Part shown: positions 1 to 7,466 of the stretch, one piece after another
How positions within the stretch are numbered: the stretch's first letter is position 1
How the letters are laid out: every line of letters begins with the position of its first letter
Source: Lachnospiraceae bacterium
Lineage (GTDB): Bacteria; Bacillota; Clostridia; Lachnospirales; Lachnospiraceae
NCBI GenBank assembly: GCA_003447895.1
Contig: DLYC01000030.1
Span: 1-10,479 of the forward strand
DNA length: 10,479 bases
Reading direction: 5' to 3'
Made by a program: the position numbers and the translations under genes
Notes under the pieces: generated by a model
The model's database searches: none
The model's input: the letters and a program-made list of their open reading frames with translations, nothing else
Told to the model about the DNA's origin: nothing

Positions 1-1068
1 AAGCTCTGGCTCATCAGCGGCCACTGGGCACACTATGTCAACAACATGTTCATCGTTCCCGGAAAGGACGGGGACGAAAAGCTCAGCATCGAAGCTGTGG
101 ACACGATGGCGGCAAAGCCCATGAACTGCCCCAACGCGATGATGGAGTTCGGAAGAAAGCCCCGTTCCTATAAGGAGCTTCCCATCCGCTATTCCGAGTA
201 CGATGTGCTCCACAGAAAAGAGAAGACAGGCCAGCTCAACGGACTTCTCAGAGTACAGGAATTCCGCCAGGACGATGACCATACCTTCGTGACGGAAGAC
301 ATGATCGAGTCTGAGATCGACGATATCCTCAGCATTGCCGACGAGATCTACAAGACCTTCGGTATCTCCTACAGAGCTGAGTTCTCCACAAGGCCGGAGG
401 ACTTCATGGGCGACATCGAACTTTGGAACAATGCGGAAGCGGTTCTCAAGAAGATCCTCGACAAGAAGTACGGAGAAGGAAACTACGAGATCAACGAGGG
501 AGACGGCGCGTTCTACGGCCCCAAGATCGACCTCCAGATCAAGGACGCGCTCGGAAGAGAGTGGCAGTGCGGAACGATCCAGCTTGACTTCCAGCTTCCC
601 AGAAACTTCGAGCTCAAGTACATCGCGCAGGACGGCTCCGAGCAGATCCCGGTCGTCATCCACCGCGCGATCTTCGGTTCACTCGAGAGATTCATCGGAA
701 TCATCATCGAAAACTTCAAGGGCGCATTCCCCTTCTGGATGTCCCCTTATCAGGTTGCGGTCGTTCCGATCCGCCCCGAGCATAACGAGTATGCCAGGAA
801 GGTCGTACAGAGGCTCAAAGCGCTCCGGATCCGTGTGGAAGCGGACTACTCTGACAGCAACATGAAGCAGAAGATCAAGAAGTTTAAGAACTACAAAGAT
901 CCCTATATCCTGGTCCTGGGAGACAAGGAAGCGGAGAACGGTACGGTCTCGATCAACATGAGAGGCTCCAACAAGCAGATCAACGACATTCCGCTTGCCA
1001 AGTTCATCGACATGTGCATGAAGATGAACATGGAGCACTCCATAGAGCTTCTCGACAGCGCGGAGTAA
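1..1068 (+). CDS. thrS: Threonine--tRNA ligase, 3' part (5' end cut by window edge)
   Basis: Class II aminoacyl-tRNA synthetase that charges tRNA-Thr with threonine in the cytoplasm. The open frame runs from base 1, so the gene begins outside the window. About 355 residues are visible, where full ThrRS has about 640; the TGS and editing domains are missing. The fragment opens with the family's SGHW block. The three expected zinc/threonine ligands are visible: Cys in MNCP (codon 127-129), His in QDDDH (codon 280-282) and His in VIHRA (codon 661-663). GAFYGPK and the QCGTIQLDF block follow, then the C-terminal anticodon-binding domain from about base 740. Motif 2 reads RVQEFRQDDDH, where E. coli has RVRGFTQDDAH; I take this as a lineage variant. 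The gene converges on lysC with a 43-bp gap. Identification is secure; any T-box leader would lie upstream of the window. Confidence 0.97.
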   Translation, partial: KLWLISGHWAHYVNNMFIVPGKDGDEKLSIEAVDTMAAKPMNCPNAMMEFGRKPRSYKELPIRYSEYDVLHRKEKTGQLNGLLRVQEFRQDDDHTFVTEDMIESEIDDILSIADEIYKTFGISYRAEFSTRPEDFMGDIELWNNAEAVLKKILDKKYGEGNYEINEGDGAFYGPKIDLQIKDALGREWQCGTIQLDFQLPRNFELKYIAQDGSEQIPVVIHRAIFGSLERFIGIIIENFKGAFPFWMSPYQVAVVPIRPEHNEYARKVVQRLKALRIRVEADYSDSNMKQKIKKFKNYKDPYILVLGDKEAENGTVSINMRGSNKQINDIPLAKFIDMCMKMNMEHSIELLDSAE

Positions 1069-1081
1069 GCGGCTGTATTTT
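1055..1081 (+). terminator. Weak candidate terminator overlapping the thrS stop codon
   Basis: ACAGC at 1055-1059 can pair with GCTGT at 1072-1076. Two further inner pairs form if one G is bulged, and the loop covers the stop codon. The hairpin is followed by ATTTTG. The stem is short and the T run has only four bases, so this may not terminate efficiently. I found no better hairpin in the 43-bp thrS-lysC gap for either strand. Confidence 0.3.
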
Positions 1082-1111
1082 GACAAATAAAAGCGGGCGG
1101 CGGCGGGGCAA

Positions 1112-2440
1112 TCACGGAATGCTCTGCCGGAACTCGTAAATGGTCCGGATGGCGTCTTCATAGCGCTCCTGCGGAACCCCGATCAGGAGGTTGAGCTTTC
1201 CGGCGCCCTGGTTGATCGTGCTGATCTCGATCCCTTCTTCCGTGAGCTTTTGAAGAACCCTGACATTGGCGTCGCTGGATTCCGTCGCCTTTTCGCCGGT
1301 GACGGCGATCAGGGAGAGATTTTCCCGAAGCCCGATAAAGTCGGGATTGAGCTTCTCCCGGATCTCAGCGAACAGGTCCTCCTGGCAGGCGCTTAAGAGG
1401 TCGCTTTTGATCACCAGGGTAATGGAATCGATCCCTGTCAGGCAGTACTCAAACGGGAGCGCCCTTTCTTTCAAAATATCGAGCATCAGCGCGCTGAATC
1501 CAGACCCGTCACTGACCATCACCTTCTCAATCTGGATCACGGACATCCCCTTCCTTCCGGAGACGCCGGTCACCGGATTCTTGGTGACGCCCGAAGGGAG
1601 ATGCCGGACGATCATGGTCCCCGCGTCCTCCGGCCTGTTGGTATTTCGGATATTGATCGGAATTTCCATCTCAGAGGCGGAGAGCACCGCGTCGGAATGA
1701 AGGACTGAAGCGCCCATATAGGAGAGCGTCCTCAGCTCCCGGTAGCTCATGAAGGAGACGGTTTCCGGGTGATCGACAATGGAGGGATCCGCCGCGTAGA
1801 GCCCCGAGACGTCCGTCCAGTTCTCATACAGGTCCGCCTCCAGGGCGCAGGCGGCAAGGCTTCCCGTGATGTCGGAGCCGCCCCTCTCAAAGGTATGGAT
1901 GTTTCCGATCATATCGGCGCCGTAAAATCCTGCGATCACGGCGCGGCTGAGCGGAAGAAGAGAGGCGCGCATTGTCCTGGATGTCATCGGCGCGTTGAGC
2001 CGTCCGTCTTCGTCAAAACAGACACACCAGGCGGGATCGACGAAGGTGAAGCCGAGATATTTGGCCATGATCTTCGCTGTCAGGTACTCGCCTCTGCTGG
2101 CCGTATAGTCTCTTGACGGATCACTGCGAAGTGATGCCGCAAGGATTTCCAGCTCCTCGCCAAGCGGAAAGTCGAGCTTTAGTCCGGTGATGATCTCACT
2201 GAATCTGAGCCGGATCTGTTCGAGTTCGGACTCGAAGGACTCTCCGGCCGCGGCCTTTTCATAGGCGTCAAGAAGAAGGTCTGTCACCTTGATATCACCG
2301 GAAAAGCGCTTTCCGGGCGCGGATACGACGATGAACCGCCTCTTGGGATTGCTGTTTATAATGTCACGGATCTTGCGAAACTGGGCGGCATCCGCAACCG
2401 AAGTCCCGCCGAATTTGGCGACGACAATGTGATCGCTCAT
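1112..2440 (-). CDS. lysC: Monofunctional aspartate kinase
   Basis: Phosphorylates L-aspartate with ATP, the first step to lysine, threonine, methionine and diaminopimelate. The 442-residue length fits a single-function aspartokinase. Visible motifs in order are KFGGTS (residues 9-14, nucleotide/aspartate site), SRGEYL (115-120), the ERGGSD loop (185-190, usually written GRGGSD) and ENWTDVSGLYAADP (206-219). Two C-terminal ACT domains follow, at about 299-365 and 375-440, the usual site of allosteric control by lysine and/or threonine. The second contains the STINQGAG segment typical of the effector pocket. The start is set by GGAGG (plus-strand CCTCC, 2448-2452) 7 bases before ATG. The gene is divergent from the FKBP gene and convergent with thrS. 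Family assignment is very secure; which amino acid inhibits it cannot be read from sequence alone. The symbol lysC is the generic choice. Confidence 0.95.
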   Translation of the reverse strand: MSDHIVVAKFGGTSVADAAQFRKIRDIINSNPKRRFIVVSAPGKRFSGDIKVTDLLLDAYEKAAAGESFESELEQIRLRFSEIITGLKLDFPLGEELEILAASLRSDPSRDYTASRGEYLTAKIMAKYLGFTFVDPAWCVCFDEDGRLNAPMTSRTMRASLLPLSRAVIAGFYGADMIGNIHTFERGGSDITGSLAACALEADLYENWTDVSGLYAADPSIVDHPETVSFMSYRELRTLSYMGASVLHSDAVLSASEMEIPINIRNTNRPEDAGTMIVRHLPSGVTKNPVTGVSGRKGMSVIQIEKVMVSDGSGFSALMLDILKERALPFEYCLTGIDSITLVIKSDLLSACQEDLFAEIREKLNPDFIGLRENLSLIAVTGEKATESSDANVRVLQKLTEEGIEISTINQGAGKLNLLIGVPQERYEDAIRTIYEFRQSIP

Positions 2441-2473
2441 GTCACTTCCTCCACTTCAGTAGTAATTGATGCC

Positions 2474-2479
2474 ATTATA
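2474..2479 (-). promoter_or_regulatory. Candidate -10 box of the lysC promoter
   Basis: On the minus strand this is a perfect TATAAT, about 34 bases upstream of the lysC start codon. No good -35 box is seen at 16-18 bp. The closest is TGTGAA, 18 bp upstream, within an inverted repeat, so an activator or other contact may help. If used, the leader is only about 27 nt, too short for a lysine riboswitch or a T-box. Confidence 0.5.
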
Positions 2480-2490
2480 GCTCATATACA

Positions 2491-2502
2491 GTGAAAATTC
2501 AC
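2491..2502. promoter_or_regulatory. Inverted repeat GTGAA-AA-TTCAC, possible operator
   Basis: A 5-bp inverted repeat with a 2-bp centre lies between the -10 boxes of the divergent lysC and FKBP genes, at the -35 position for lysC. It is short and could occur by chance. No regulator gene lies nearby to suggest a binder. Confidence 0.25.
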
Positions 2503-2531
2503 ATAAATAACACGTCACAACCGCCAAAATC

Positions 2532-2540
2532 TGCTATAAT
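2532..2540 (+). promoter_or_regulatory. Extended -10 promoter for the FKBP isomerase gene
   Basis: TGC directly precedes a perfect TATAAT (2535-2540), giving an extended -10 element of the sigma-A type. The -35 region is poor, which extended -10 promoters tolerate. A start near 2547 would give a 5' UTR of about 95 nt before the ATG at 2642. Confidence 0.6.
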
Positions 2541-2641
2541 AGCAATGTTTTGCGGGATTTGTATCTCCTGCGGAAATGATCAAAGCCATATACCGCACGA
2601 CAGGCGGAAACGGGAAATAAGTTGAGAGGAGAATCACTGTT

Positions 2642-3847
2642 ATGGCAGAAAAGAAAAACAGTAAGTACGACGGCATGAGCGCCAGCAAGGCAAAGCGCGA
2701 ACGTGCTAAGGATGAGCGCGAGGCGGCAAAGCGAAGCGCGGCGATGGGGAAAGTGATCGCAGTGCTGATCTGCGTCGCGATCGTGGCGGTCATCGGAGGC
2801 CTTTACGGAAGGCGCTGGTATATTGAGAAGAATAAGACGGTCGCGTCCACGGATTACAGCGCTATGCTCAATGAGGACGGCACGATCAAGGACGTCGACG
2901 TAAAGCAATACGTAAAGACCTTCGACATCAACAGTGTCAAGATCGCCAAGGCGGATGTGGAGTATACCGATGAGGAAATGGAAGAGGCGATCCAGGAGCA
3001 GCTCGAGAAATTCAAGGAGCTGAAAACGGACAAGACTCTCACCGTGGCGGACGGAGACGAAGTCAGCATCGACTATGTGGGAAAGATGGACGGCGTCGAA
3101 TTTGACGGCGGAAGCGCGCAGGACTATTCCCTGACGATCGGATCCGGCTCCTTTATCGATGACTTTGAGCAGCAGCTGATCGGATGCCATCCCGGGGATA
3201 AAAAGACAGTGAACGTCACTTTCCCGGACCCTTACGAGAACAACCCCGACTACGCCGGCAAGGAAGCGTCCTTCGAAGTTACCGTCAAGGGAATCTATAA
3301 GCTGGACGAGTTCAACGATGAGTTTGTAAAGAAAAATCTCTCTGACTACGCGAAGACAGCGGAAGAGTACAGACAGTATCTGAAGGACACCAATTACGAG
3401 TCCAAGCTCCAGACCGCTGTGAACACCTACATCACAGACAATATTTCAGCGGACAATTATCCCAAGGATTATGTCAAGCACCTCAAAGCTCTCCAGATGA
3501 CCCTGGACCAGCAGGAGTATGATTATATGGCACAGATGTATGCGGCCTATGGCATGAACTTCGAGTATTCAAGTGTTATGGCATACAAGGGAGCGGCCAA
3601 TACGGAGGAGTACGAAAAGATCCTTCAGGAAGCTGCCGAGAAGGCCTGCCTGAACAACATGGCCTGCCAGGAACTGGCGGACCAGGCCGGCATTTCCGTC
3701 TCTGAGGAAGACTACCAGAGCTACCTGACAGAGAACCAGGTGAGCGATGAGACAGCGGAGGAATTCGGAAAACCTTACATCATCCAGCAGTACATCCTGC
3801 CTGAGAAGGTGAAGTCCTACATCGCGGAGCATGCGACAGTAGAATAA
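2642..3847 (+). CDS. Membrane-anchored trigger-factor-like FKBP-type peptidyl-prolyl isomerase
   Basis: A 401-residue protein with a highly charged, lysine-rich N-terminus (residues 1-36), one hydrophobic helix (about 37-55) and a basic GRRWY edge. There is no lipobox. By the positive-inside rule the N-terminus is cytoplasmic and the rest lies outside the membrane. Residues about 134-217 form an FKBP domain: DGDEVSIDYVGKMDG, the EFDGG turn, IGSGSFIDDFEQQLIG and the PGDKKTVNVTFPDPY segment. A helical stretch precedes it (106-128), and a long helical C-terminal part (about 222-400) resembles the trigger factor chaperone arms. The order linker-FKBP-helical arms matches trigger factor without its ribosome-binding domain, which the membrane anchor replaces. 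It probably folds secreted or envelope proteins, in place of a PrsA lipoprotein. AGAGGAG at 2625-2631 precedes the ATG by 10 bases. It is likely monocistronic. The family is secure; the substrate is unknown. Confidence 0.88.
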   Translation: MAEKKNSKYDGMSASKAKRERAKDEREAAKRSAAMGKVIAVLICVAIVAVIGGLYGRRWYIEKNKTVASTDYSAMLNEDGTIKDVDVKQYVKTFDINSVKIAKADVEYTDEEMEEAIQEQLEKFKELKTDKTLTVADGDEVSIDYVGKMDGVEFDGGSAQDYSLTIGSGSFIDDFEQQLIGCHPGDKKTVNVTFPDPYENNPDYAGKEASFEVTVKGIYKLDEFNDEFVKKNLSDYAKTAEEYRQYLKDTNYESKLQTAVNTYITDNISADNYPKDYVKHLKALQMTLDQQEYDYMAQMYAAYGMNFEYSSVMAYKGAANTEEYEKILQEAAEKACLNNMACQELADQAGISVSEEDYQSYLTENQVSDETAEEFGKPYIIQQYILPEKVKSYIAEHATVE

Positions 3848-3854
3848 AAGCCCG

Positions 3855-3870
3855 GTGTCCGAAAGGACAC
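3855..3870 (+). other. Small GAAA-tetraloop hairpin after the FKBP stop codon
   Basis: GTGTCC (3855-3860) and GGACAC (3865-3870) pair perfectly around a GAAA tetraloop, 7 bases after the stop codon. No T run follows, so it is not a terminator alone. It may stabilise the mRNA 3' end upstream of the real terminator at 3911. Confidence 0.45.
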
Positions 3871-3910
3871 GGAAAAGGCAGAATGTCCAAATAGCGGCAG
3901 ACGATCAAAC

Positions 3911-3951
3911 ACCCCGGAAGACGGATCAGCACGTCTTCCGGGGTGATTTTT
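3911..3951 (+). terminator. Strong rho-independent terminator of the FKBP gene
   Basis: A perfect 13-bp stem pairs ACCCCGGAAGACG (3911-3923) with CGTCTTCCGGGGT (3932-3944) around an 8-base loop. GA and five T residues follow. Read on the minus strand the same stem is followed by only three T residues, so it may also end the convergent TIR transcript, less efficiently. Confidence 0.9.
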
Positions 3952-3984
3952 GGCCGCAATAATCTCAGGGTATCTTTTGGCGGA

Positions 3985-6900
3985 TCAGTATCCGCTGCCG
4001 CGCAGAATTTCCTCTGCGATTTCCTGCATCTGCGCAGCAGAACAGAACTCTCCGAGGCAGGCTTTGGAACGCGCCGGTTTGAGCAGCACCTTTTCGGACT
4101 TTTCGAAGTAGACGGAAAGTCCGAGGAAGAAACCGGTCTCCTCCATGGAGCCGGTATCGATGGTGATCGCCGCCGTTTCTGTATAAGCGCTGTCGCTGTA
4201 GAGGATGAGCAGCCGGTTCATGGAAGGGATCAGATGGATCCCATAGCGGGCCGTGCCATGGAAACGGAGGTTTTTCCCGGAGTATCCGGAGTGATGAAGC
4301 TCTCTGCCGGTCTCTGTGTCAAAGATCGCCAGCACACCATCCCGGGTAAAGGCCAGAAGCCATTCGTCGTGATTGGCGAAAAGCAGTTTGGTGATGCTTT
4401 CCGAGGGAACGGTCTTTTCCATACTGCGGATCTTTTCGCCCGAAGGGAGCGATGCAAGGCAAAGTTCACCGCTTTGATCAAGAAACGCCGTCTGAGGGTG
4501 CTCTTCGGCAATCGCCATTACGTCGGGGGAGCAGGCAGTCCCGTCAGACAAGGGGCTATCCGCGTCCAAAAATTTCAGTTCCGTCCACTGATCCTCTTTC
4601 ATGTCGTAAAGATAGTACAGAGACGAATCGTCGTAGGCAGTCTGTGCGCACACGAAGGCATAGGATTCGCCCGCGGACAGGCAGCGGCATGAGGAGAAGC
4701 CGTAATAGGTGGTCAGGACATCATCCGGCTTTTCATAGGGCAGAGGTATTCGCGTTGACCTGCCCGCAGGCTCTCCGTTTTTAAGAAACTCAAGATCATA
4801 GGTGCTGCCTGCAGTGACTCGGACGGAAGAATCGTTGCCTGCTTCTGCAATCGGTGTCTCCGATACGGCCGCAGTGATGACGGCGGAAGAGTCCTTTTCC
4901 CGGAAGGAGTAAGCGGTCCTCTTGATTGCCGTCTCCGGAAGCGGACCGCCGCCGGAGAGCACAGTCACCCGGCCGCTTCCAAAGTCATAGACGAAGTCCC
5001 CGAGGATCAGTTTCTCCGTGTCCGTAAGCTGCGCGCAGCCTAAAAAGTCGTTGTATTCAGTGTAGTCAATATAGGGACCCTGAAGCTCTTTGAGGGGCTT
5101 TTGGTCCGCGGGGTCCAGCAGGTAACAGTGGCAGATATTGCTGTCAGAATCATTGAAGACGGCCGCCATACAGGTCTCCTGCGGAGAGAGGAGAAAATGC
5201 ACATCTTCTGTGGGAAGCCGGTCTGACCAGGACGGATAATCGAACCTGTTGTTTTTGGAAAAGGAGATCACGGATACAAGGTTGTGGGACTGCGCGGGGA
5301 TGAAGGCAAAATCCAGCCGTTTGTCAATAATATCCGTAAGTGAGGCCGTATAGATGCTGTAGGGGTATTCAAAACAGTAAGTATTCAGGTCATAAGTGAG
5401 GACCCCGTTATCCATCGTGCAGAAAGTCAAAAGTCCGTTGGCCAGGACCATACCGATCAGCTTTTGGTCCGGGTAAGCTCTGGCCGCCCGGACCCGGTCG
5501 GGGAGGTCCTTCTGCCATCTGAGCGAGCCGTCAGCCGTGTTAACCATGTACATCCGGTTTCTGCCCGCCATGACGATCCCGCCATCCGCGCATTCCATAT
5601 AATCCATATAGTCGGAGAGGTCAACGGCACCGCTTGTCCGGCGCACACCGCTTCCGAAGAAGAGGTTCACCGCAAATCGGCAGGACCAGTTGTCCGCTTT
5701 GTCAAAATACAGGACAAAACTTCCGTCCCAATCCTCCCGGTCTTTGAGAAGATCATCATCTCCGCAGCAGGTGACCGCCAGGCAGCCATTATTGTCAAAA
5801 TCCAGATTGTAGTTTAAAAGGGCATAGGCAAAGGGCAGGTTTTCCCGGATCACCCGGCCTTTTCCGTCTGAAAGATCGAACAGAAACAGGTCGGCCGATG
5901 TCTGGTTCAGGGAATGGAGGGACAGGATGGCAGCAGTCTTTCCGTCCGGCGATATGGCTCCCCGGTTATGACTGTACATAGCAGGATCGAACCCCGTGAG
6001 GGTACAGACAATCTCTCCGGTCCGGATCTCTTTGACCCGGGTGTGCTGCGGGGATCCGGAAAGAAGGCTGCAGCTCAGATACAGGCCCTTTTCCTCGCAG
6101 ACATCCAGGATGATCTCCTCCTCAGAGGACCAGAGTTCCTCGCCTTCTCCGGAGTAGGCGACCGTTTTGGCTTCGCCGTTACTGACCAGCAGAAGGTCCT
6201 CTGCGTAATAAAGAATGGGGCTCTGTGTTCCGCATTTCAAGCTGAAGAGGAGCTGCCCGCTCTTAAGGTCGCTCACATTGATCTTTCCGTTCCGGTCCGC
6301 TGCGGCAAGCCGCGTTCCGTCCCGGGATACGGCGATCCGCTGAATTTCGGTGTCCTGTTCAAAAGACTGAGAGTAGCGCATGGCCAATCCGGCACTGTAG
6401 AGATACGTCTCCGAGGAGAGAGCCATCTCCGCGGCCGCCACATATGGCCTCTCCGGGTCTCTGCCCGGCAGGGCGTTCAGCGCCGTTTCCAGCGCTTCCC
6501 GATAGTTCCCTTCCCGGAAGGCACTCGTTGAGAGTTCGGAGAGGGCCCTGGACTCGTTGATCATGGACGAGAGAAGCTGCTCCCGGATCCTGGCGTTTCG
6601 GTTTAAGAGCATGCCGATGAAGACGGCTGCGATCACAGCAGCGGTACCCACGGCCATGAAGACCCGGCGCATGAGATACCGCTGTTCGCGGTGATAGAGC
6701 GCGTCATAGGGGCAGCCGATCAGAGAGGCCAGAATGCGAAGGCTCTCGGTGCGGAACAGGCGGTTTCTCTCGGCCCGGGTGTCGGCCACGATATTGGCGG
6801 CCAGAGGCTCCACCAGCTCGACGAGATTCCCCTCTGCGTCCCGGACTTCCGTCAGCGGCGCCGGAAAGGAGGTCTCGGGATCTCCGGAGATCAGGATGGC

Positions 6901-7242
6901 CAGTACATGGCTTCTGTCGTGGTGCTCGAGAAAGTAAGTGATCTCCCGACAGCACCAGAGGGACTCCGGGGTATCGGTGCTGCAGACTACGATCAGAAAT
7001 TCGGAGTTGTCCAGCGCCTGACGGATATTGTCCGAGAGATTGCTGGAAATCGGAAGTTCGTCCTGGTCGCGAAAGACCAGACCGAGCTTCTTTTCGCCGT
7101 CGCGGCGCAGATCCGCGGGGATCACATAGCGCTCGATCCGGCGATGTAGCTTTTGGGCGATCTCCAGATCAAGCGGTTTGTGCCGGTAGCTGATGAATGC
7201 TTTGTATTTGCGCGCGGCAGGCGGATTATCTTTTGGGGTCAT
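3985..7242 (-). CDS. TIR domain-transmembrane-beta-propeller (WD40-like) protein
   Basis: A 1085-residue protein. Residues about 12-125 form a TIR domain: AFISYRH (15-21, strand A/box 1), FRDQDELPIS (57-66), the IVVCST strand (84-89) and SLWCCREI (94-101). E100 in that last block sits where NAD-cleaving TIR domains carry their catalytic glutamate. A conserved helical segment follows (about 155-192), then one hydrophobic helix (194-213) with RR on its N side. Next is a helical hairpin (about 222-278, EGNYREALETALNALPG), of the kind that often precedes WD40 arrays in large bacterial signalling proteins. From about 280 to 1060 the protein shows repeated beta-propeller strands, for example 309-330 and 968-984 (DGVLAIFDTETGRELHH), enough for perhaps two propellers. 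A short amphipathic helix closes it (1068-1083). The predicted topology is TIR inside and propeller outside. No NTPase domain is present. AAAGGA lies 12 bases before the ATG, rather far. The function is unknown; signalling or conflict roles are inferred. Confidence 0.9.
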   Translation of the reverse strand: MTPKDNPPAARKYKAFISYRHKPLDLEIAQKLHRRIERYVIPADLRRDGEKKLGLVFRDQDELPISSNLSDNIRQALDNSEFLIVVCSTDTPESLWCCREITYFLEHHDRSHVLAILISGDPETSFPAPLTEVRDAEGNLVELVEPLAANIVADTRAERNRLFRTESLRILASLIGCPYDALYHREQRYLMRRVFMAVGTAAVIAAVFIGMLLNRNARIREQLLSSMINESRALSELSTSAFREGNYREALETALNALPGRDPERPYVAAAEMALSSETYLYSAGLAMRYSQSFEQDTEIQRIAVSRDGTRLAAADRNGKINVSDLKSGQLLFSLKCGTQSPILYYAEDLLLVSNGEAKTVAYSGEGEELWSSEEEIILDVCEEKGLYLSCSLLSGSPQHTRVKEIRTGEIVCTLTGFDPAMYSHNRGAISPDGKTAAILSLHSLNQTSADLFLFDLSDGKGRVIRENLPFAYALLNYNLDFDNNGCLAVTCCGDDDLLKDREDWDGSFVLYFDKADNWSCRFAVNLFFGSGVRRTSGAVDLSDYMDYMECADGGIVMAGRNRMYMVNTADGSLRWQKDLPDRVRAARAYPDQKLIGMVLANGLLTFCTMDNGVLTYDLNTYCFEYPYSIYTASLTDIIDKRLDFAFIPAQSHNLVSVISFSKNNRFDYPSWSDRLPTEDVHFLLSPQETCMAAVFNDSDSNICHCYLLDPADQKPLKELQGPYIDYTEYNDFLGCAQLTDTEKLILGDFVYDFGSGRVTVLSGGGPLPETAIKRTAYSFREKDSSAVITAAVSETPIAEAGNDSSVRVTAGSTYDLEFLKNGEPAGRSTRIPLPYEKPDDVLTTYYGFSSCRCLSAGESYAFVCAQTAYDDSSLYYLYDMKEDQWTELKFLDADSPLSDGTACSPDVMAIAEEHPQTAFLDQSGELCLASLPSGEKIRSMEKTVPSESITKLLFANHDEWLLAFTRDGVLAIFDTETGRELHHSGYSGKNLRFHGTARYGIHLIPSMNRLLILYSDSAYTETAAITIDTGSMEETGFFLGLSVYFEKSEKVLLKPARSKACLGEFCSAAQMQEIAEEILRGSGY

Positions 7243-7310
7243 TTTTTGCTGTGATCCTTTCTAAGGCACCCGGCACAAGGAATTGCGGCGGATGGATTTG
7301 GAATGGTTTA

Positions 7311-7339
7311 TTGACTTTTCGGGCCATCAAAACCATACT
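7311..7339 (+). promoter_or_regulatory. Candidate sigma-A promoter for the DegV gene
   Basis: TTGACT at 7311-7316 (5/6 to consensus) and CATACT at 7334-7339 (4/6) are 17 bp apart. Transcription would start near 7346, giving a leader of about 120 nt. The -10 box lies inside the left copy of the 14-bp direct repeat. Confidence 0.45.
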
Positions 7340-7366
7340 ATATAGAATACCTATCAAAATCATACT
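7326..7366. repeat. Pair of 14-bp direct repeats in the TIR-DegV intergenic region
   Basis: ATCAAAACCATACT (7326-7339) and ATCAAAATCATACT (7353-7366) match at 13 of 14 positions and are 27 bp apart, start to start. Each copy overlaps a candidate -10 box, one for each strand. This arrangement fits binding sites for a shared regulator, but it could also be coincidence in an AT-rich promoter region. Confidence 0.6.
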
Positions 7367-7387
7367 TAGATGTGAAAGTTTAATCAA
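7359..7387 (-). promoter_or_regulatory. Candidate sigma-A promoter for the TIR-propeller gene
   Basis: Read on the minus strand, TTGATT (7382-7387) and TATGAT (7359-7364) are separated by exactly 17 bp, 4/6 and 5/6 matches to consensus. Transcription would start near 7352 and run left through the DegV promoter, giving a 5' UTR of about 110 nt before the ATG at 7242. Confidence 0.55.
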
Positions 7388-7466
7388 GTGTGCATTGCGG
7401 CGCCGGAAGTTTGAGCCGATCGTACAGTACTGCCGGGCGTTTTGTCACAGAGGAGGATCAAAGAAT

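Noticed and set aside
335..865. Plus-strand 176-residue open frame inside thrS
   Set aside because: It is an alternative frame of thrS with a serine/arginine-rich translation typical of shadow frames.
1091..1106. GGGCGGCGGCGGGG run between thrS and lysC
   Set aside because: It is strand-asymmetric with no complementary arm nearby, so it forms no hairpin terminator. A G-quadruplex role would be speculation.
3943..7149. Long plus-strand open frames (3943-4692, 5464-5817, 5914-6531, 6691-7149) opposite the TIR gene
   Set aside because: They lie entirely antisense to a protein with clear domains, have low-complexity arginine- and glycine-rich translations with no recognisable motif, and lack good ribosome binding sites.
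7397..7444. Possible attenuator hairpin in the DegV leader (CGCCGG with CCGGGCG followed by TTTTG)
   Set aside because: The stem is six pairs with a bulge and a loop of about 26 bases, and no competing anti-terminator is visible. It is too weak to annotate.
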